From assembly GCF_029626175.1 (NCBI RefSeq), contig NZ_JARUBM010000002.1:4791001-4855000 (forward strand): 64,000 nucleotides of DNA. The letters are read 5' to 3'. A model generated the notes under the pieces. It saw only the letters and a program-made list of their open reading frames with translations, searched no databases and was not told the origin of the DNA. Positions 47,650 to 59,550 of the stretch are shown here, piece by piece; positions within the stretch are counted from its first letter, which is position 1, and the number at the start of each line of letters is the position of its first letter. The position numbers and the translations under genes are program-made. The DNA comes from Micromonospora sp. WMMD1082 (lineage in GTDB: Bacteria > Actinomycetota > Actinomycetes > Mycobacteriales > Micromonosporaceae).

Positions 47650-48461
47650 GCGAGCGGACCAGCCGGATCGGTGGGGCGTTCGACAAGGCGCGGGCGGACG
47701 GCCGGGCGCTGCTGGTCGGCTGCATGCCGGCCGGTTTCCCCACCGTCGAGGGCAGCATCGCCGCGATGAAGGCGATGGTGGCGGCCGGCGTCGACGTGAT
47801 CGAGGTGGAGATCCCGTACTCCGACCCGGTGATGGACGGCCCGGTCATCCAGCGGGCCAGCGACATCGCCCTGGCCGGCGGCGTACGCGTCCGGGACGCG
47901 GTGCGCATCATCGAGGCGGTGGCGGCCACCGGCGCCCCGGTGGTGACGATGACCTACTGGAACCCGATCGAGCGCTACGGCGTCGACGCGTTCGCCCGGG
48001 ACCTCGCCGCGGCCGGCGGCACCGGGCTGATCACCCCCGACCTGATCCCCGAGGAGGCCGGCGAGTGGCTGGCCGCCTCGGACGCGTACGGGCTGGACCG
48101 CACGTTCCTGGTCGCGCCGTCGTCGACCGATCAGCGGTTGGCGATGACCGTGGAGCACTGCCGTGGCTTCGTCTACGCCACCGCCATCATGGGGGTGACC
48201 GGTGCCCGTGCGCAGACGTCGCAGGCGGCGCCGGCGCTGGTGTCCCGGGTGCGGGAGGTCACCGACCTGCCCGTCGGTGTCGGGCTGGGCGTCAGCACCG
48301 GGGCGCAGGCCGCCACGGTCGCCGGGTACGCCGACGCGGTGATCGTCGGCAGCGCGCTGGTCCGCTGCCTGCTCGACGTCCCCGACGAGGCCACCGGCCT
48401 GGCCGCCCTGAGTACCCTCGCCGCCGAACTAGCCACCGCCGCCCACCACCCCACCCCCTAA
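47646..48461 (+). CDS. trpA: TrpA, tryptophan synthase alpha chain
   Basis: 271 aa TIM barrel releasing indole from indole glycerol phosphate. Catalytic Glu and Asp are in IEVEIPYSDPVMDGPVIQRAS; GFVYATAIMGVTGAR and VGVGLGVSTGAQA complete the family pattern. The first residues (MSERTSR) appear to derive from the same repeat that forms the mini-ORF upstream, since the conserved part starts at IGGAFDKARADGRALLVGCMPAGFP. Confidence 0.96.
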   Translation: MSERTSRIGGAFDKARADGRALLVGCMPAGFPTVEGSIAAMKAMVAAGVDVIEVEIPYSDPVMDGPVIQRASDIALAGGVRVRDAVRIIEAVAATGAPVVTMTYWNPIERYGVDAFARDLAAAGGTGLITPDLIPEEAGEWLAASDAYGLDRTFLVAPSSTDQRLAMTVEHCRGFVYATAIMGVTGARAQTSQAAPALVSRVREVTDLPVGVGLGVSTGAQAATVAGYADAVIVGSALVRCLLDVPDEATGLAALSTLAAELATAAHHPTP

Positions 48462-48478
48462 CCCCTCGCCCCCCGCGC

Positions 48479-48547
48479 CGATCTTGCAGTTTCGGTCGCC
48501 TTCCCGCGAACAATGTCGGCTTTGCCGCGACAGGAAGCGCAAGATCG
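48479..48547. repeat. palindromic intergenic repeat between trpA and lgt
   Basis: 69 bp bounded by perfect 9-bp inverted repeats CGATCTTGC (48479-48487) and GCAAGATCG (48539-48547), with internal complementary pieces (CTTCC/GGAAG, TGTCG/CGACA). It resembles dispersed REP-like repeats that I recall from Micromonosporaceae intergenic regions (memory, unverified), and could also terminate trp transcription. Confidence 0.6.
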
Positions 48548-48616
48548 CGGAAGGGTGGCGCTCGGCGAGGGAGCGGGGTGACGGGGGAGGGGGTCGCAGC
48601 GGTAGCGTGTGCATCC

Positions 48617-49699
48617 GTGAGTCTCGCCTCGCCGATGCCCCTGGCCGCCATCCCCAGCCCGAGCACCGCCGTGTGGCAGCTCGGCCCGATCCCGATCCGG
48701 GCGTACGCGCTGTGCATCATCGCCGGCATCGTGGTGGCCTGCTGGGTCACCGAACGGCGCATGCGTAACCGCGGCGTCGCCCCCGGCGCGGTGCTCGACA
48801 TCGCCCTCTGGGCGGTGCCGGCCGGCATCATCGGCGCCCGGATCTACCACGTGATCACGTCGCCGGCGGCGTACTTCGGCACCGGTGGGGATCCGATCAA
48901 GATCTTCTACATCCACGAGGGTGGGCTCGGCGTCTGGGGTGCGATCGCCGGTGGCGCGGTCGGCGCCTGGATCGCCGCCCGGCAGCTGGGCATCCCGCTC
49001 TCCGTGGTCGCCGACGCGCTGGCGCCGGGCCTGCCGCTGGCCCAGGCGATCGGCCGGCTGGGCAACTGGTTCAACAACGAGCTCTACGGCGGCCTGACCG
49101 ACCTGCCCTGGGGGCTGGAGATCCACCGGATGGACGGCGGGCAGGCGCTGCGCGACGAGGCCGGCCAGCCGATCCTGGAGCAGGGGCTCTACCACCCGAC
49201 CTTCGCCTACGAGGCGCTGTGGTGCGTCGGGGTCGCCGCGCTGGTCTACGTCGTCGATCGCCGGCTGCGGCTCGGGCGCGGTCGGGCGTTCGCGCTCTAC
49301 GTGATGGGCTACACCGCCGGCCGGTTCTGGATCGAGATGATGCGCACCGACGACGCCAACACGATCCTCGGCGTACGCCTCAACGTCTGGACCGCGGCGC
49401 TGGTCTTCCTGGGCGGGCTGATCTACTTCCTGCGGGTCCGCGGGCCACGGGAGTACCTGATCCCGATCGGCCTGCCGGCCGCCGCCGCCACCGCGCCGCC
49501 GGCCGCCTCCGACGTCTCCCAGGTGGACCTGTCGGCGCAGCAGGCCAGCACCGAGCCGGCCGCGCCCGAGGGCTACCGGGTGGTCAGCGAGGAGCAGTTC
49601 CGGCACTGGCGCGAGACGGGTGAGGCGCCGCCCGAGGCGGCCGACGGTGACGCGGCGGAGCCCGCGGCGCGGCCCCGATCCGCCGATCGCGACACCTGA
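48617..49699 (+). CDS. lgt: Lgt, prolipoprotein diacylglyceryl transferase
   Basis: 360 aa. It transfers diacylglycerol from phosphatidylglycerol to the lipobox cysteine. Seven membrane helices and the motifs YALCIIAGIVVACW, HEGGLGVWGAIAGG and the signature GRLGNWFNNELYGGLTDLPWGLEI are present. The C-terminal tail of about 65 residues is hydrophilic, as in other actinobacterial Lgt. GTG 48617 begins the coding match; upstream open frame continues through the repeat and is not used. Confidence 0.95.
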   Translation: MSLASPMPLAAIPSPSTAVWQLGPIPIRAYALCIIAGIVVACWVTERRMRNRGVAPGAVLDIALWAVPAGIIGARIYHVITSPAAYFGTGGDPIKIFYIHEGGLGVWGAIAGGAVGAWIAARQLGIPLSVVADALAPGLPLAQAIGRLGNWFNNELYGGLTDLPWGLEIHRMDGGQALRDEAGQPILEQGLYHPTFAYEALWCVGVAALVYVVDRRLRLGRGRAFALYVMGYTAGRFWIEMMRTDDANTILGVRLNVWTAALVFLGGLIYFLRVRGPREYLIPIGLPAAAATAPPAASDVSQVDLSAQQASTEPAAPEGYRVVSEEQFRHWRETGEAPPEAADGDAAEPAARPRSADRDT

Positions 49700-49714
49700 G
49701 ACGAGGGCGACGCC

Positions 49715-50896
49715 ATGCGGACCGCGGTGGTGGTCGGCGGCGGGCTCGGCGGCCTGGCGGTCTCCGGTGCGCTCGCCCGTTCCGGCTGGCAGGTCACCCT
49801 CCTGGAGCGGGCCGACCGGATCCGCCCGGAGCCGACCGCCGTGGTGCTCTGGCCCAACGGGGTCCGCGCGCTGCGCACCCTGGGCCTCGGTGCCGGTCTG
49901 GACGCCATCGCCACCCCGCTGCCCGACGGCGGCGTGCGCCGGCCCGACGGGCACTGGCTGGTGCAGCCCCGGCAGACGCCGACCGAGCGCCTTCCGGTGG
50001 TGGTGCACCGGGAGGATCTGCACGACGCGTTGATCGCGGGCCTGGGTGAGCGGGTCGAGCTGCGCACCGGGGTGACCGTGCGAACGGTACGCGCCGCCGC
50101 CGGGGAGCGTCCCGCGGTCGGCGACGGCCGGCACACGTACGAGGCGGACCTGGTCGTCGCGGCCGACGGCACGGAGAGCGTGATCCGCCGTCAGCTCGCC
50201 CCCGAGGCGGGCGTGGTCAGCTCCGGGTCCGCCGCCTGGCGGGCGGTCATCCCCTGGTACCGCGCGCCGAGCCTGCCCGACTCCGTCGGCGGTGAGATCC
50301 TCGGCGCCGGCTACCGCTTCGTGGCCGCCTCGCTGGGCGATCGTGGCTCCTCCGGCGCCTCCAGCCGGGGCGGCATCTACTGGACGGCCACCGCCGCCGG
50401 TGCGCCCCGACCCGAGCCGCCGGAGACCCAGCTGGCGCTGCTGCGGCGGTGGTACGCCGGCTGGCCCGCCCCGGTCGACGAGCTGCTGGCCGCGACCGAT
50501 CCGGCCGACCTGGTGCAGCGGGAGATCCGCGAGCTGCGTCCGCTGCCCCGGGCGTACGGCTTCCCGGCCGGCCCGGGCGGGGTGGTGCTGCTCGGCGATG
50601 CCGCCCACGCCATGCCGCCGCACCTCGGGCAGGGCGCCTGCCTCGCCTTCGAGGACGCGGCCACGCTCGCCGGGCTGCTGCGCGCGTCGACGCTGCCGGA
50701 CGCGGTGGTGGCGTACGACCGGGCGCGGCGCCCCCGGGTGGCGGCCGTGGTCCGGCAGACCCGGCGGATGTCGGCGGTGTTGCAGACCCGGGGCCGGCTC
50801 GGGCTGCGCGCCCGCGACGCGGTGCTCGGCACCGTCACCCCCCGCCTGCTCGGCAGCGCGGCCGCGATCGCCGCCCAGTGGCGCCCGCCGACCTGA
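49715..50896 (+). CDS. FAD-dependent monooxygenase
   Basis: 393 aa, PHBH-fold group A flavin hydroxylase. FAD motif VVGGGLGGLAVSGALARSG at residues 5-23, ribose-binding VVAADGTESVIR and the GD motif GDAAHAMPPHLGQGACLAFEDA near residue 292. The substrate cannot be read; it may be a small aromatic. It starts 15 nt after lgt with GAGGGCG upstream and may be cotranscribed with it. Confidence 0.87.
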   Translation: MRTAVVVGGGLGGLAVSGALARSGWQVTLLERADRIRPEPTAVVLWPNGVRALRTLGLGAGLDAIATPLPDGGVRRPDGHWLVQPRQTPTERLPVVVHREDLHDALIAGLGERVELRTGVTVRTVRAAAGERPAVGDGRHTYEADLVVAADGTESVIRRQLAPEAGVVSSGSAAWRAVIPWYRAPSLPDSVGGEILGAGYRFVAASLGDRGSSGASSRGGIYWTATAAGAPRPEPPETQLALLRRWYAGWPAPVDELLAATDPADLVQREIRELRPLPRAYGFPAGPGGVVLLGDAAHAMPPHLGQGACLAFEDAATLAGLLRASTLPDAVVAYDRARRPRVAAVVRQTRRMSAVLQTRGRLGLRARDAVLGTVTPRLLGSAAAIAAQWRPPT

Positions 50897-50989
50897 CCGG
50901 GTTGACGGGCGAGGGGCGCGGCGAGCGGGCGTTCGTCGTAAACCCCGGGTTCGGGCCGGGAACGGGTGGCGGCGTGGTACGAGTGCGGG

Positions 50990-52195
50990 ATGAGTCCTGA
51001 TGGTCGCGCTGATGGCCGCGACGGGTCCGGCGGCGGTCGGTCCCGGCTCGGCCGTGCCACCGAGCGGGCGAAGGCAACCGGCGCCCGGGTACGGGGTCGA
51101 GGTAGCCGGGCGGGGCGACTGCGCCTGAACCAGCTGGAGGTCGCCCTGGTGATCTCGGTGCAGGCGGGTGTCGCCGCGGCGCTGGCCTGGTGGATCGGGC
51201 ACGACCTGCTGGGCAACCCGTCGCCGATCTTCGCACCGTCCGCCGCGGTGGGTACGATCGTCGCCGCGCTCGGCCAGCGTGCCCACCGCACCGTGGAACT
51301 GATGCTCGGCGTGGGGCTCGGCATCGCCACCACCGATCTCCTGATCTCCCTTCTGGGCACCGGGTTCTGGCAGACCGGGTTCGTCGTCGCGTGCGCCATC
51401 TGTGCCACGCTCCTGCTGTTCGGGCGCGGCGGGGCCGCCGTCGGCCAGGCCGGCGGCACGGCGGTGCTCCTCGCGACCCTGGCGCCGGGCCAGGAGGACC
51501 TCGAATGGCCCCGGATCGTGGAGGCGCTGGTCGGCGGTGTGGTGGGCATCGTGGTGGTCGCGCTGCTGGTGCCGCTGAACCCGATGCGGATCCTCGACCG
51601 CGACGCGGCTCCGGTCTACCAGTGCCTCGCCGCCCAACTGCGGGAGGTCTCCGCGGCGCTGACCGACCATGACCAGCAGCGGGCGGTGCGGGCGCTGGAG
51701 GCGCTGCGCGGCATGGGGCCCGACCTCAGCCGGATGCACGAGGCGCTCAGCGGTGCCGAGGAGGTGGTCCGGCTGGCACCGGCCCGTTGGCTGCGTCGTC
51801 AGGACGTGGAACGCTTCGCCCGCGCGAGTATGCACCTGGAACGGGTCATCGAACACAGCCGGGGGGTGGCCCGCCGGTCGGCGATGGCCCTGGAGTACGG
51901 CGAGCCGATCCCGCCCGAGCTGTCCGCCGGCGTCGGACGTCTCGCCGACGCGGTCGATCTGCTGCGTCGTGAGCATCGCGCCGGGCGGGCGACCGAGCGG
52001 ACCCGCCAGGCGGCGGGCGACGCCGTCTACCAGGCGGGCCGAGCCCGAGCCCAGGGGGTCGACGAGTTCGGTGGCGCGGTGGTGACCCAGCTCCACACCG
52101 CGGTGAGCGACCTGCTCCGCGCTACCGGCTACGACCCGACCGCCGCGAACCACGAGGTACGCGACCAGATGCGACGCGGTGAGGAGCCGAGTTGA
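50990..52195 (+). CDS. FUSC/aromatic-acid exporter-like membrane protein
   Basis: 401 aa. A basic N-terminus (about 40 residues) leads to five or six membrane helices (about residues 45-190) with SPIFAPSAAVGTIVAALGQRAHRTVELMLGVGLGI, typical of the FUSC/ArAE group. A long helical cytoplasmic domain follows. Possibly exports aromatic or other small acids; substrate unknown. ATG 50990 is preceded by TACGAG and a 6-nt spacer. Confidence 0.78.
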   Translation: MSPDGRADGRDGSGGGRSRLGRATERAKATGARVRGRGSRAGRLRLNQLEVALVISVQAGVAAALAWWIGHDLLGNPSPIFAPSAAVGTIVAALGQRAHRTVELMLGVGLGIATTDLLISLLGTGFWQTGFVVACAICATLLLFGRGGAAVGQAGGTAVLLATLAPGQEDLEWPRIVEALVGGVVGIVVVALLVPLNPMRILDRDAAPVYQCLAAQLREVSAALTDHDQQRAVRALEALRGMGPDLSRMHEALSGAEEVVRLAPARWLRRQDVERFARASMHLERVIEHSRGVARRSAMALEYGEPIPPELSAGVGRLADAVDLLRREHRAGRATERTRQAAGDAVYQAGRARAQGVDEFGGAVVTQLHTAVSDLLRATGYDPTAANHEVRDQMRRGEEPS

Positions 52196-52202
52196 CAGAC
52201 AG

Positions 52203-53048
52203 TCAGGCGGTGACCGCGGCCGGTTCGGCGATGCAGGCGGTGCCGACGCGCCGGAAGCCGACCCGCAGGTAGACCCGGGCGATCTCCTCGCTGCCGGCGG
52301 AGAGGAAGATCAGGTCGGTGCCGGCGGCCAACAGGGCCCGGGCCAGGGCTGCGGTGATCGCCGCGCCGAGCCCCCGGCGGCGGGCGGTGGGCAGGGTGGC
52401 CACCCCGGCGATCTCGGCGACCTCGCCGACCCGCATGGCGATCCCGCTGGCCAGCGGGCCCTCGGTCGGGGTGCCGGCCAGCGCCGAGAGGCGGCTGCCG
52501 TCGGCGATGCGGGCGCGTTCCTCGTCGAGCGCCGCCACCTCCAGCCCGATCAGGGCGGCGTCGCGTTCGGCCGGTCCGGCCGCGCCCCGGCCCGTGCCGG
52601 GTGCGGCGAACCCGACCGCCGCGACCGCGCGCCGGGCGGCCACGTCGGCGGCGAGGTCCGGCGCGGACGCCGGGAGCAACCGCACCGGTACGTCGGAGAA
52701 GGTCGCCGGATCTGCCACGGCGGCCGGGTCGAGCACCATCAGCGGCGCCTCCAGCACCGCCAGCCCCACCGAGCGGGCCACCGCGAGCAGATCCGGGTTG
52801 ACCTCGTGCACCCATTCCAGGGCCTCGGGCAGACCCAGCTGGCGTTGCCGGGCCCGCACCGCGGTCAGGTCGGCCAGCGACGGCGGGCGGTCGGCGCCCC
52901 GCCGGGGCCGGGCGTAGAACGGCCACCCGGGGCCTTCGCGGACGAACAGGACGCAGGCGCCGTGATCCTCCGCACGGGCCGCATCCCGGGGCACCGCGTC
53001 ATAGAAGCGGTCCAACCGGTCGAGCAGGCCGGCGTGCCGAGTATCCAC
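52203..53048 (-). CDS. GNAT-family N-acetyltransferase
   Basis: 281 aa. The C-terminal GNAT domain contains EIAGVATLPTARRRGLGAAITAALARALLAAG with the acetyl-CoA loop RRGLGA and the last strand IARVYLRVGFRRVGTACI. The N-terminal part is less conserved and may form a second, degenerate GNAT fold. Substrate unknown. GTG 53048 is preceded by TAGTCT (53060-53055) and a 6-nt spacer. Convergent with the FUSC gene, 7 nt apart. Confidence 0.85.
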   Translation of the reverse strand: MDTRHAGLLDRLDRFYDAVPRDAARAEDHGACVLFVREGPGWPFYARPRRGADRPPSLADLTAVRARQRQLGLPEALEWVHEVNPDLLAVARSVGLAVLEAPLMVLDPAAVADPATFSDVPVRLLPASAPDLAADVAARRAVAAVGFAAPGTGRGAAGPAERDAALIGLEVAALDEERARIADGSRLSALAGTPTEGPLASGIAMRVGEVAEIAGVATLPTARRRGLGAAITAALARALLAAGTDLIFLSAGSEEIARVYLRVGFRRVGTACIAEPAAVTA

Positions 53049-53195
53049 CGGGCGAGACTACACTTCCCAGACTCTGGACAGTGTGATCAATCTGCACTGG
53101 CCTTGCGGGCCGAGCCCTAACGTAGACTCAATAGTCCGATACAGGGCCGACGTCGTCCCGACCATGATCAATCCTGAGTGACGACAGGAGGCCCG

Positions 53196-56100
53196 GTGGC
53201 CCTCGCGTACCCACACCGCCCCCAGCCGGCGCCGCTACACGGCCAGGCAGCGTCCCCTGCCGGCCTCTATGACGCCTCCCGCGAGCACGACGCCTGCGGG
53301 GTGGCCTTCGTGGCGGACCTGCACGGACGGCGTTCCCACACGGTGGTCGCCAACGGCCTCGACGCGTTGTGCCGGCTGGACCACCGGGGTGCCCGAGGCG
53401 CGGAACCGAACACCGGCGACGGCGCCGGCATCATGATCCAGGTGCCGGACGCGTTCCTGCGCGCGGTGGTCGATTTCCCCCTGCCCCCGGCCGGCGAGTA
53501 CGCCACCGGTCTGGTCTTCCTGCCCGACGACGACGCCGACGAGGCGCGCGCCCGGCAGGTGGTCGAGAAGTACGCCCTGGTCGAGGGCGCCGACCTGCTC
53601 GGTTGGCGGGACGTCCCGGTGGACCACTCGGACCTCGGCGAGACGGCCCTGGCGGCGATGCCCCGGGTCCGGCAGCTCTTCCTCGCCGCGAAGCGGCTCA
53701 CCGGCACCGCCGCCGGCCCGGCCGGCTCCGCGCTGGGCGGCATCGAGCTGGAACGGGTCGCGTTCTGCGTCCGCAAGCAGGCCGAGCGCGAGTCCGCCGA
53801 GCGCGGCGTGCCGGCGTACTTCCCGTCGCTGTCCGGCCGGACGATGGTCTACAAGGGCATGCTCACCCCGGACCAACTGCCCGCCTTCTACCCGGACCTC
53901 ACCGACGAGCGGGTGGACAGCGCCATCGCGCTGGTGCACTCCCGGTTCTCCACCAACACCTTCCCGTCCTGGCCGCTGGCGCACCCGTACCGCTTCATCG
54001 CCCACAACGGCGAGATCAACACCATCCGCGGCAACCGCAACTGGATGCAGGCGCGCGAGGCGCTGCTGCGCACTCCGGATCTCCCGGGCAACATCCGGCG
54101 GGTCTTCCCGGTCTGCACCCCGGCGGCCTCCGACTCGGCCAACTTCGACGAGGTCCTCGAACTGCTGCACCTGGCCGGGCGCAGCCTGCCGCACGCGGTG
54201 CTGATGATGATCCCCGAGGCGTGGGAGAACGACCCGGACATGCGGGCCGACAAGCGCGCCTTCTACCGGTTCCACGCCAGCCTGATGGAGCCGTGGGACG
54301 GCCCCGCCTCGGTCGCCTTCACCGACGGCGAGATCGTCGGCGCGGTGCTCGACCGCAACGGCCTGCGCCCGGGCCGCTGGTGGCAGACCGCCGACGGCCT
54401 CGTGGTGCTGGGCAGCGAGGCGGGCGTGCTCGACCTCGACCCGGCCGCCGTGGTCGCCAAGGGCCGGCTCCAGCCGGGGAAGATGTTCCTGGTCGACACC
54501 ACCGCCGGCCGGATCGTGCACGACGACGAGATCAAGACCGAGCTGGCCGCCGCCGAGCCGTACGCCGACTGGCTGCACGCCGGGCTGATCGAGCTGGACG
54601 ACCTGCCGGCCCGCGAGCACATCGTCTTCACCCACGACTCGGTCCGCCGCCGCCAACAGACCTTCGGCTACACCGAGGAGGAGCTGAAGATCCTGCTCGC
54701 GCCGATGGCGCGTACCGGCGCGGAGCCGATCGGCTCGATGGGCACCGACACCCCGATCTCGCCGCTGTCCACCCGGCCGCGGCTGCTCTACGACTACTTC
54801 CACCAGCTGTTCGCCCAGGTCACCAATCCGCCGCTGGACGCCATCCGGGAGGAGCTGGTGACCAGCCTGGCCTCGACCATCGGCCCGGAGGGCAACCTGC
54901 TCGACCCCGGCCCGGCGAGCTGTCGGCAGATCGTGCTGCCCTACCCGGTGATCGACAACGACGAGCTGGCCAAGATCCTCTCGATCGACGAGGACGGTGA
55001 CCTGCCCGGCTTCAAGGCGGTGCGGGTCTCCGGGCTCTACCGCATCCGCGACGGCGGCGCCGGCATCAAGGCCCGGCTGACCGAGATCTGCCGGCACGTC
55101 TCCGAGGCGATCGAGGACGGCGTACGGATCCTGGTCCTCTCCGACCGCGACTCCAACGCCGACCTCGCCCCGATCCCGTCGCTGCTGCTCACCGCGGCGG
55201 TGCACCAGCACCTGGTCCGCGAGCAGACCCGGACCCAGGTCGCGCTGATCGTCGAGTCCGGCGACTGCCGCGAGGTGCACCACGCCGCCGTGCTGATCGG
55301 CTACGGCGCCGCCGCGGTCAACCCGTACCTCGCCTTCGAGTCGGTCGAGGACATGATCTCCACCGGGCTGCTGGCCGGCGTCGAGCCGCGCGCCGCGGTC
55401 CGCAACTACGTCAAGGCGCTCGGCAAGGGCGTCCTGAAGATCATGTCGAAGATGGGCATCTCGACCGTGTCGTCGTACTGCGGTGCGCAGGTCTTCGAGG
55501 CGGTCGGGCTGCACACCCGCCTGGTGGAGCGCTACTTCCGGGGCACACCCAGCACCATCAGCGGGGTCGGGCTCGACGGCATCCACGCCGAGGTGGCCGC
55601 CCGGCACGCCCTGGCCTGGCCGGCGCCCGGTGCCGCGGCCGCCGACCGGCTGCCCGTCGGCGGCGAGTACCAGTGGCGCCGCGAGGGCGAGTTGCACCTG
55701 TTCAACCCGGAGACGGTCTTTCTCCTCCAGCACGCCACCCGCAGCCGGCAGTACGACGTCTTCCGCGACTACACCGCGAAGGTCGACGAACTGGCCGCGC
55801 GGGCGGGCTCACTGCGCGGGCTGTTCCGGCTGCGCAGCGGCGTGCTGCCGCCGGTGCCGATCGACGAGGTCGAGCCGGCCAGCGAGATCGTCAAGCGGTT
55901 CGCCACCGGCGCGATGTCGTACGGGTCGATCTCGGCCGAGTCGCACGAGACGCTCGCCATCGCGATGAACCGGCTCGGCGGCAAGTCCAACACCGGTGAG
56001 GGCGGCGAGGACGTCGCGCGCCTGCACGACCCGGCCCGCCGTTCCGCGGTCAAGCAGATCGCCAGCGGCCGGTTCGGCGTCACCAGCGAATACCTGGTCA

Positions 56101-57930
56101 ACGCCGACGACCTCCAGATCAAGATGGCCCAGGGGGCCAAGCCGGGCGAGGGTGGGCAGCTGCCCGGCAACAAGGTGTGGCCGTGGATCGCCCGGACCCG
56201 CCACGCCACCCCCGGCGTCGGCCTGATCTCGCCGCCGCCGCACCACGACATCTACTCCATCGAGGACCTCGCCCAGTTGGTGCACGACCTGAAGTGCGTC
56301 AACCCGGCCGCCCGGGTGCACGTCAAGCTGGTCAGCGAGGTCGGCGTCGGCACGGTCGCCGCCGGGGTGGCCAAGCTCAAGGCCGACGTCATCCTGATCT
56401 CGGGTCACGACGGCGGCACCGGCGCCTCCCCGCTGAACTCGCTCAAGCACGCCGGCACCCCGTGGGAGCTGGGCCTGGCCGAGGCGCAGCAGACGCTGCT
56501 GCTGAACAAGCTGCGCGACCGGGTCACCGTGCAGGTCGACGGCCAGCTCAAGACCGGCCGGGACGTGATCGTCGCGGCCCTGCTCGGCGCCGAGGAGTTC
56601 GGCTTCGCGACCGCCCCGCTGATCGTGTCGGGCTGCATCATGATGCGCGTCTGCCACCTGGACACCTGCCCGGTGGGCATCGCCACCCAGAACCCGGTGC
56701 TGCGCGAGCGCTACACCGGCAAGCCGGAGTTCGTGGAGAACTTCTTCCTCTTCCTCGCCGAGGAGATCCGCGGCTACCTGGCCGAGCTGGGCCTGCGCAG
56801 CATCGACGAGGCGATCGGGCGTACCGAGCTGCTCGACGTCGCACCGGCGGTCGCGCACTGGAAGGCCGGCGGGCTCGACCTCGGCCGGGTGCTGCACCTG
56901 CCGGAGCTGCCCGCCGGGGCGGCCCGCCGGGGCGTACGCCCCCAGGACCACGGCCTGGAGCTGGCGCTGGACAACGAACTCATCGCCCTGGCCGAGCCGG
57001 TGCTGCGCGACGTGGCACTCCGGGCGGCCGACGCCGAGACGCGGGTGGCTCCGGTGCGCGCCGAGGTGGCCATCCGCAACGAGCACCGCAGCGTCGGCGC
57101 GATGCTCGGCGGCGAGGTGACCCGCCGGTACGGCGGCGCCGGGCTGCCCGCCGACACCATCGAGTTCACCCTGCGCGGCACCGCCGGGCAGTCCTTCGGC
57201 GCGTTCCTGCCGCGCGGGGTCACCCTGCGCCTCTACGGCGACGCCAACGACTACGTCGGCAAGGGGTTGTCCGGTGGCCGGCTCGTCGTCCGGCCGGCCG
57301 CGTCGGCGCCGTTCGTCGGCGCCGACGCCGAGTCGGGCCACCGGGCGGAGGACCAGATCATCGCCGGCAACACCATCCTCTACGGCGCCACGGAGGGCGA
57401 GGTCTTCCTGCGCGGCCGGGTGGGGGAGCGGTTCGCGGTGCGCAACTCCGGCGCGGTGGCGGTGGTCGAGGGGGTCGGCGACCACGGATGCGAGTACATG
57501 ACCGGCGGCACGGTGGTGGTGCTGGGCGCGACCGGGCGCAACTTCGCCGCCGGCATGTCCGGCGGCACCGCGTTCGTCTGGAACCTCGACCGTCGCCGGG
57601 TCAACACCGAGCTGGTCGACCTCGCCCCACCCGGGGAGCAGGAGCGGGCGCTGCTGCACGAGCTGGTGCAGCGGCACTTTGCCGAGACCGACTCGGCCAT
57701 CGCCGAGCAACTGCTCAAGCGCTGGCCGGAGGCGGTGGAGGAGTTCACCGCCGTGGTGCCCCGCGACTACCGCCGGGTCATGGAGATCATGAGGGCCGCC
57801 GAAGCCGCCGGCCAGGACGTCGACGACGCGGTGATGAGCGCACTGGCGGCACCGGCCCCGCGGCCGGCTCCCGCCGACGCGTCCGCGCCGGTCCCGCCCG
57901 CCCCGCGGGCGGTCGCCCAGGAGGTGGCTC

Positions 57931-57938
<8 letters not shown>
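53196..57938 (+). CDS. gltB: GltB, glutamate synthase large subunit
   Basis: 1580 aa. The N-terminal class II amidotransferase begins at the catalytic Cys in [14 protein letters not shown] (about residue 30), so a short propeptide is removed. Central and FMN-binding synthase domains follow, with [21 protein letters not shown] and [15 protein letters not shown], then the 3Fe-4S cysteines in [15 protein letters not shown] and a C-terminal beta-helix ([11 protein letters not shown]). It makes glutamate from glutamine and 2-oxoglutarate with GltD. GTG 53196 has CAGGAGG 4 nt upstream; GTG 53178 is an alternative. Confidence 0.96.
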
Positions 57939-59442
<1,504 letters not shown>

Positions 59443-59446
59443 CGGA

Positions 59447-59471
59447 GGTGCGGCGGGGCCGACACCGCACC
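59447..59471 (+). terminator. hairpin after gltD
   Basis: GGTGCGG (59447-59453) and CCGCACC (59465-59471) form a perfect 7-bp stem with an 11-nt loop, 4 nt after the gltD stop. Confidence 0.4.
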
Positions 59472-59550
59472 GGTCCTCGCGCTGGTTGCCCACCCTGGTC
59501 ACACTGAGTGGATCGACGGGTACGTCCCGTCATCGTCCCCGGGGGTGGTC

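Noticed and set aside
48458..52153. 1231-codon open frame on the minus strand
   Set aside because: It lies antisense to trpA/lgt/monooxygenase/FUSC genes, and its product is His/Arg/Gly/Asp-rich low complexity. It is a shadow frame typical of very GC-rich DNA.
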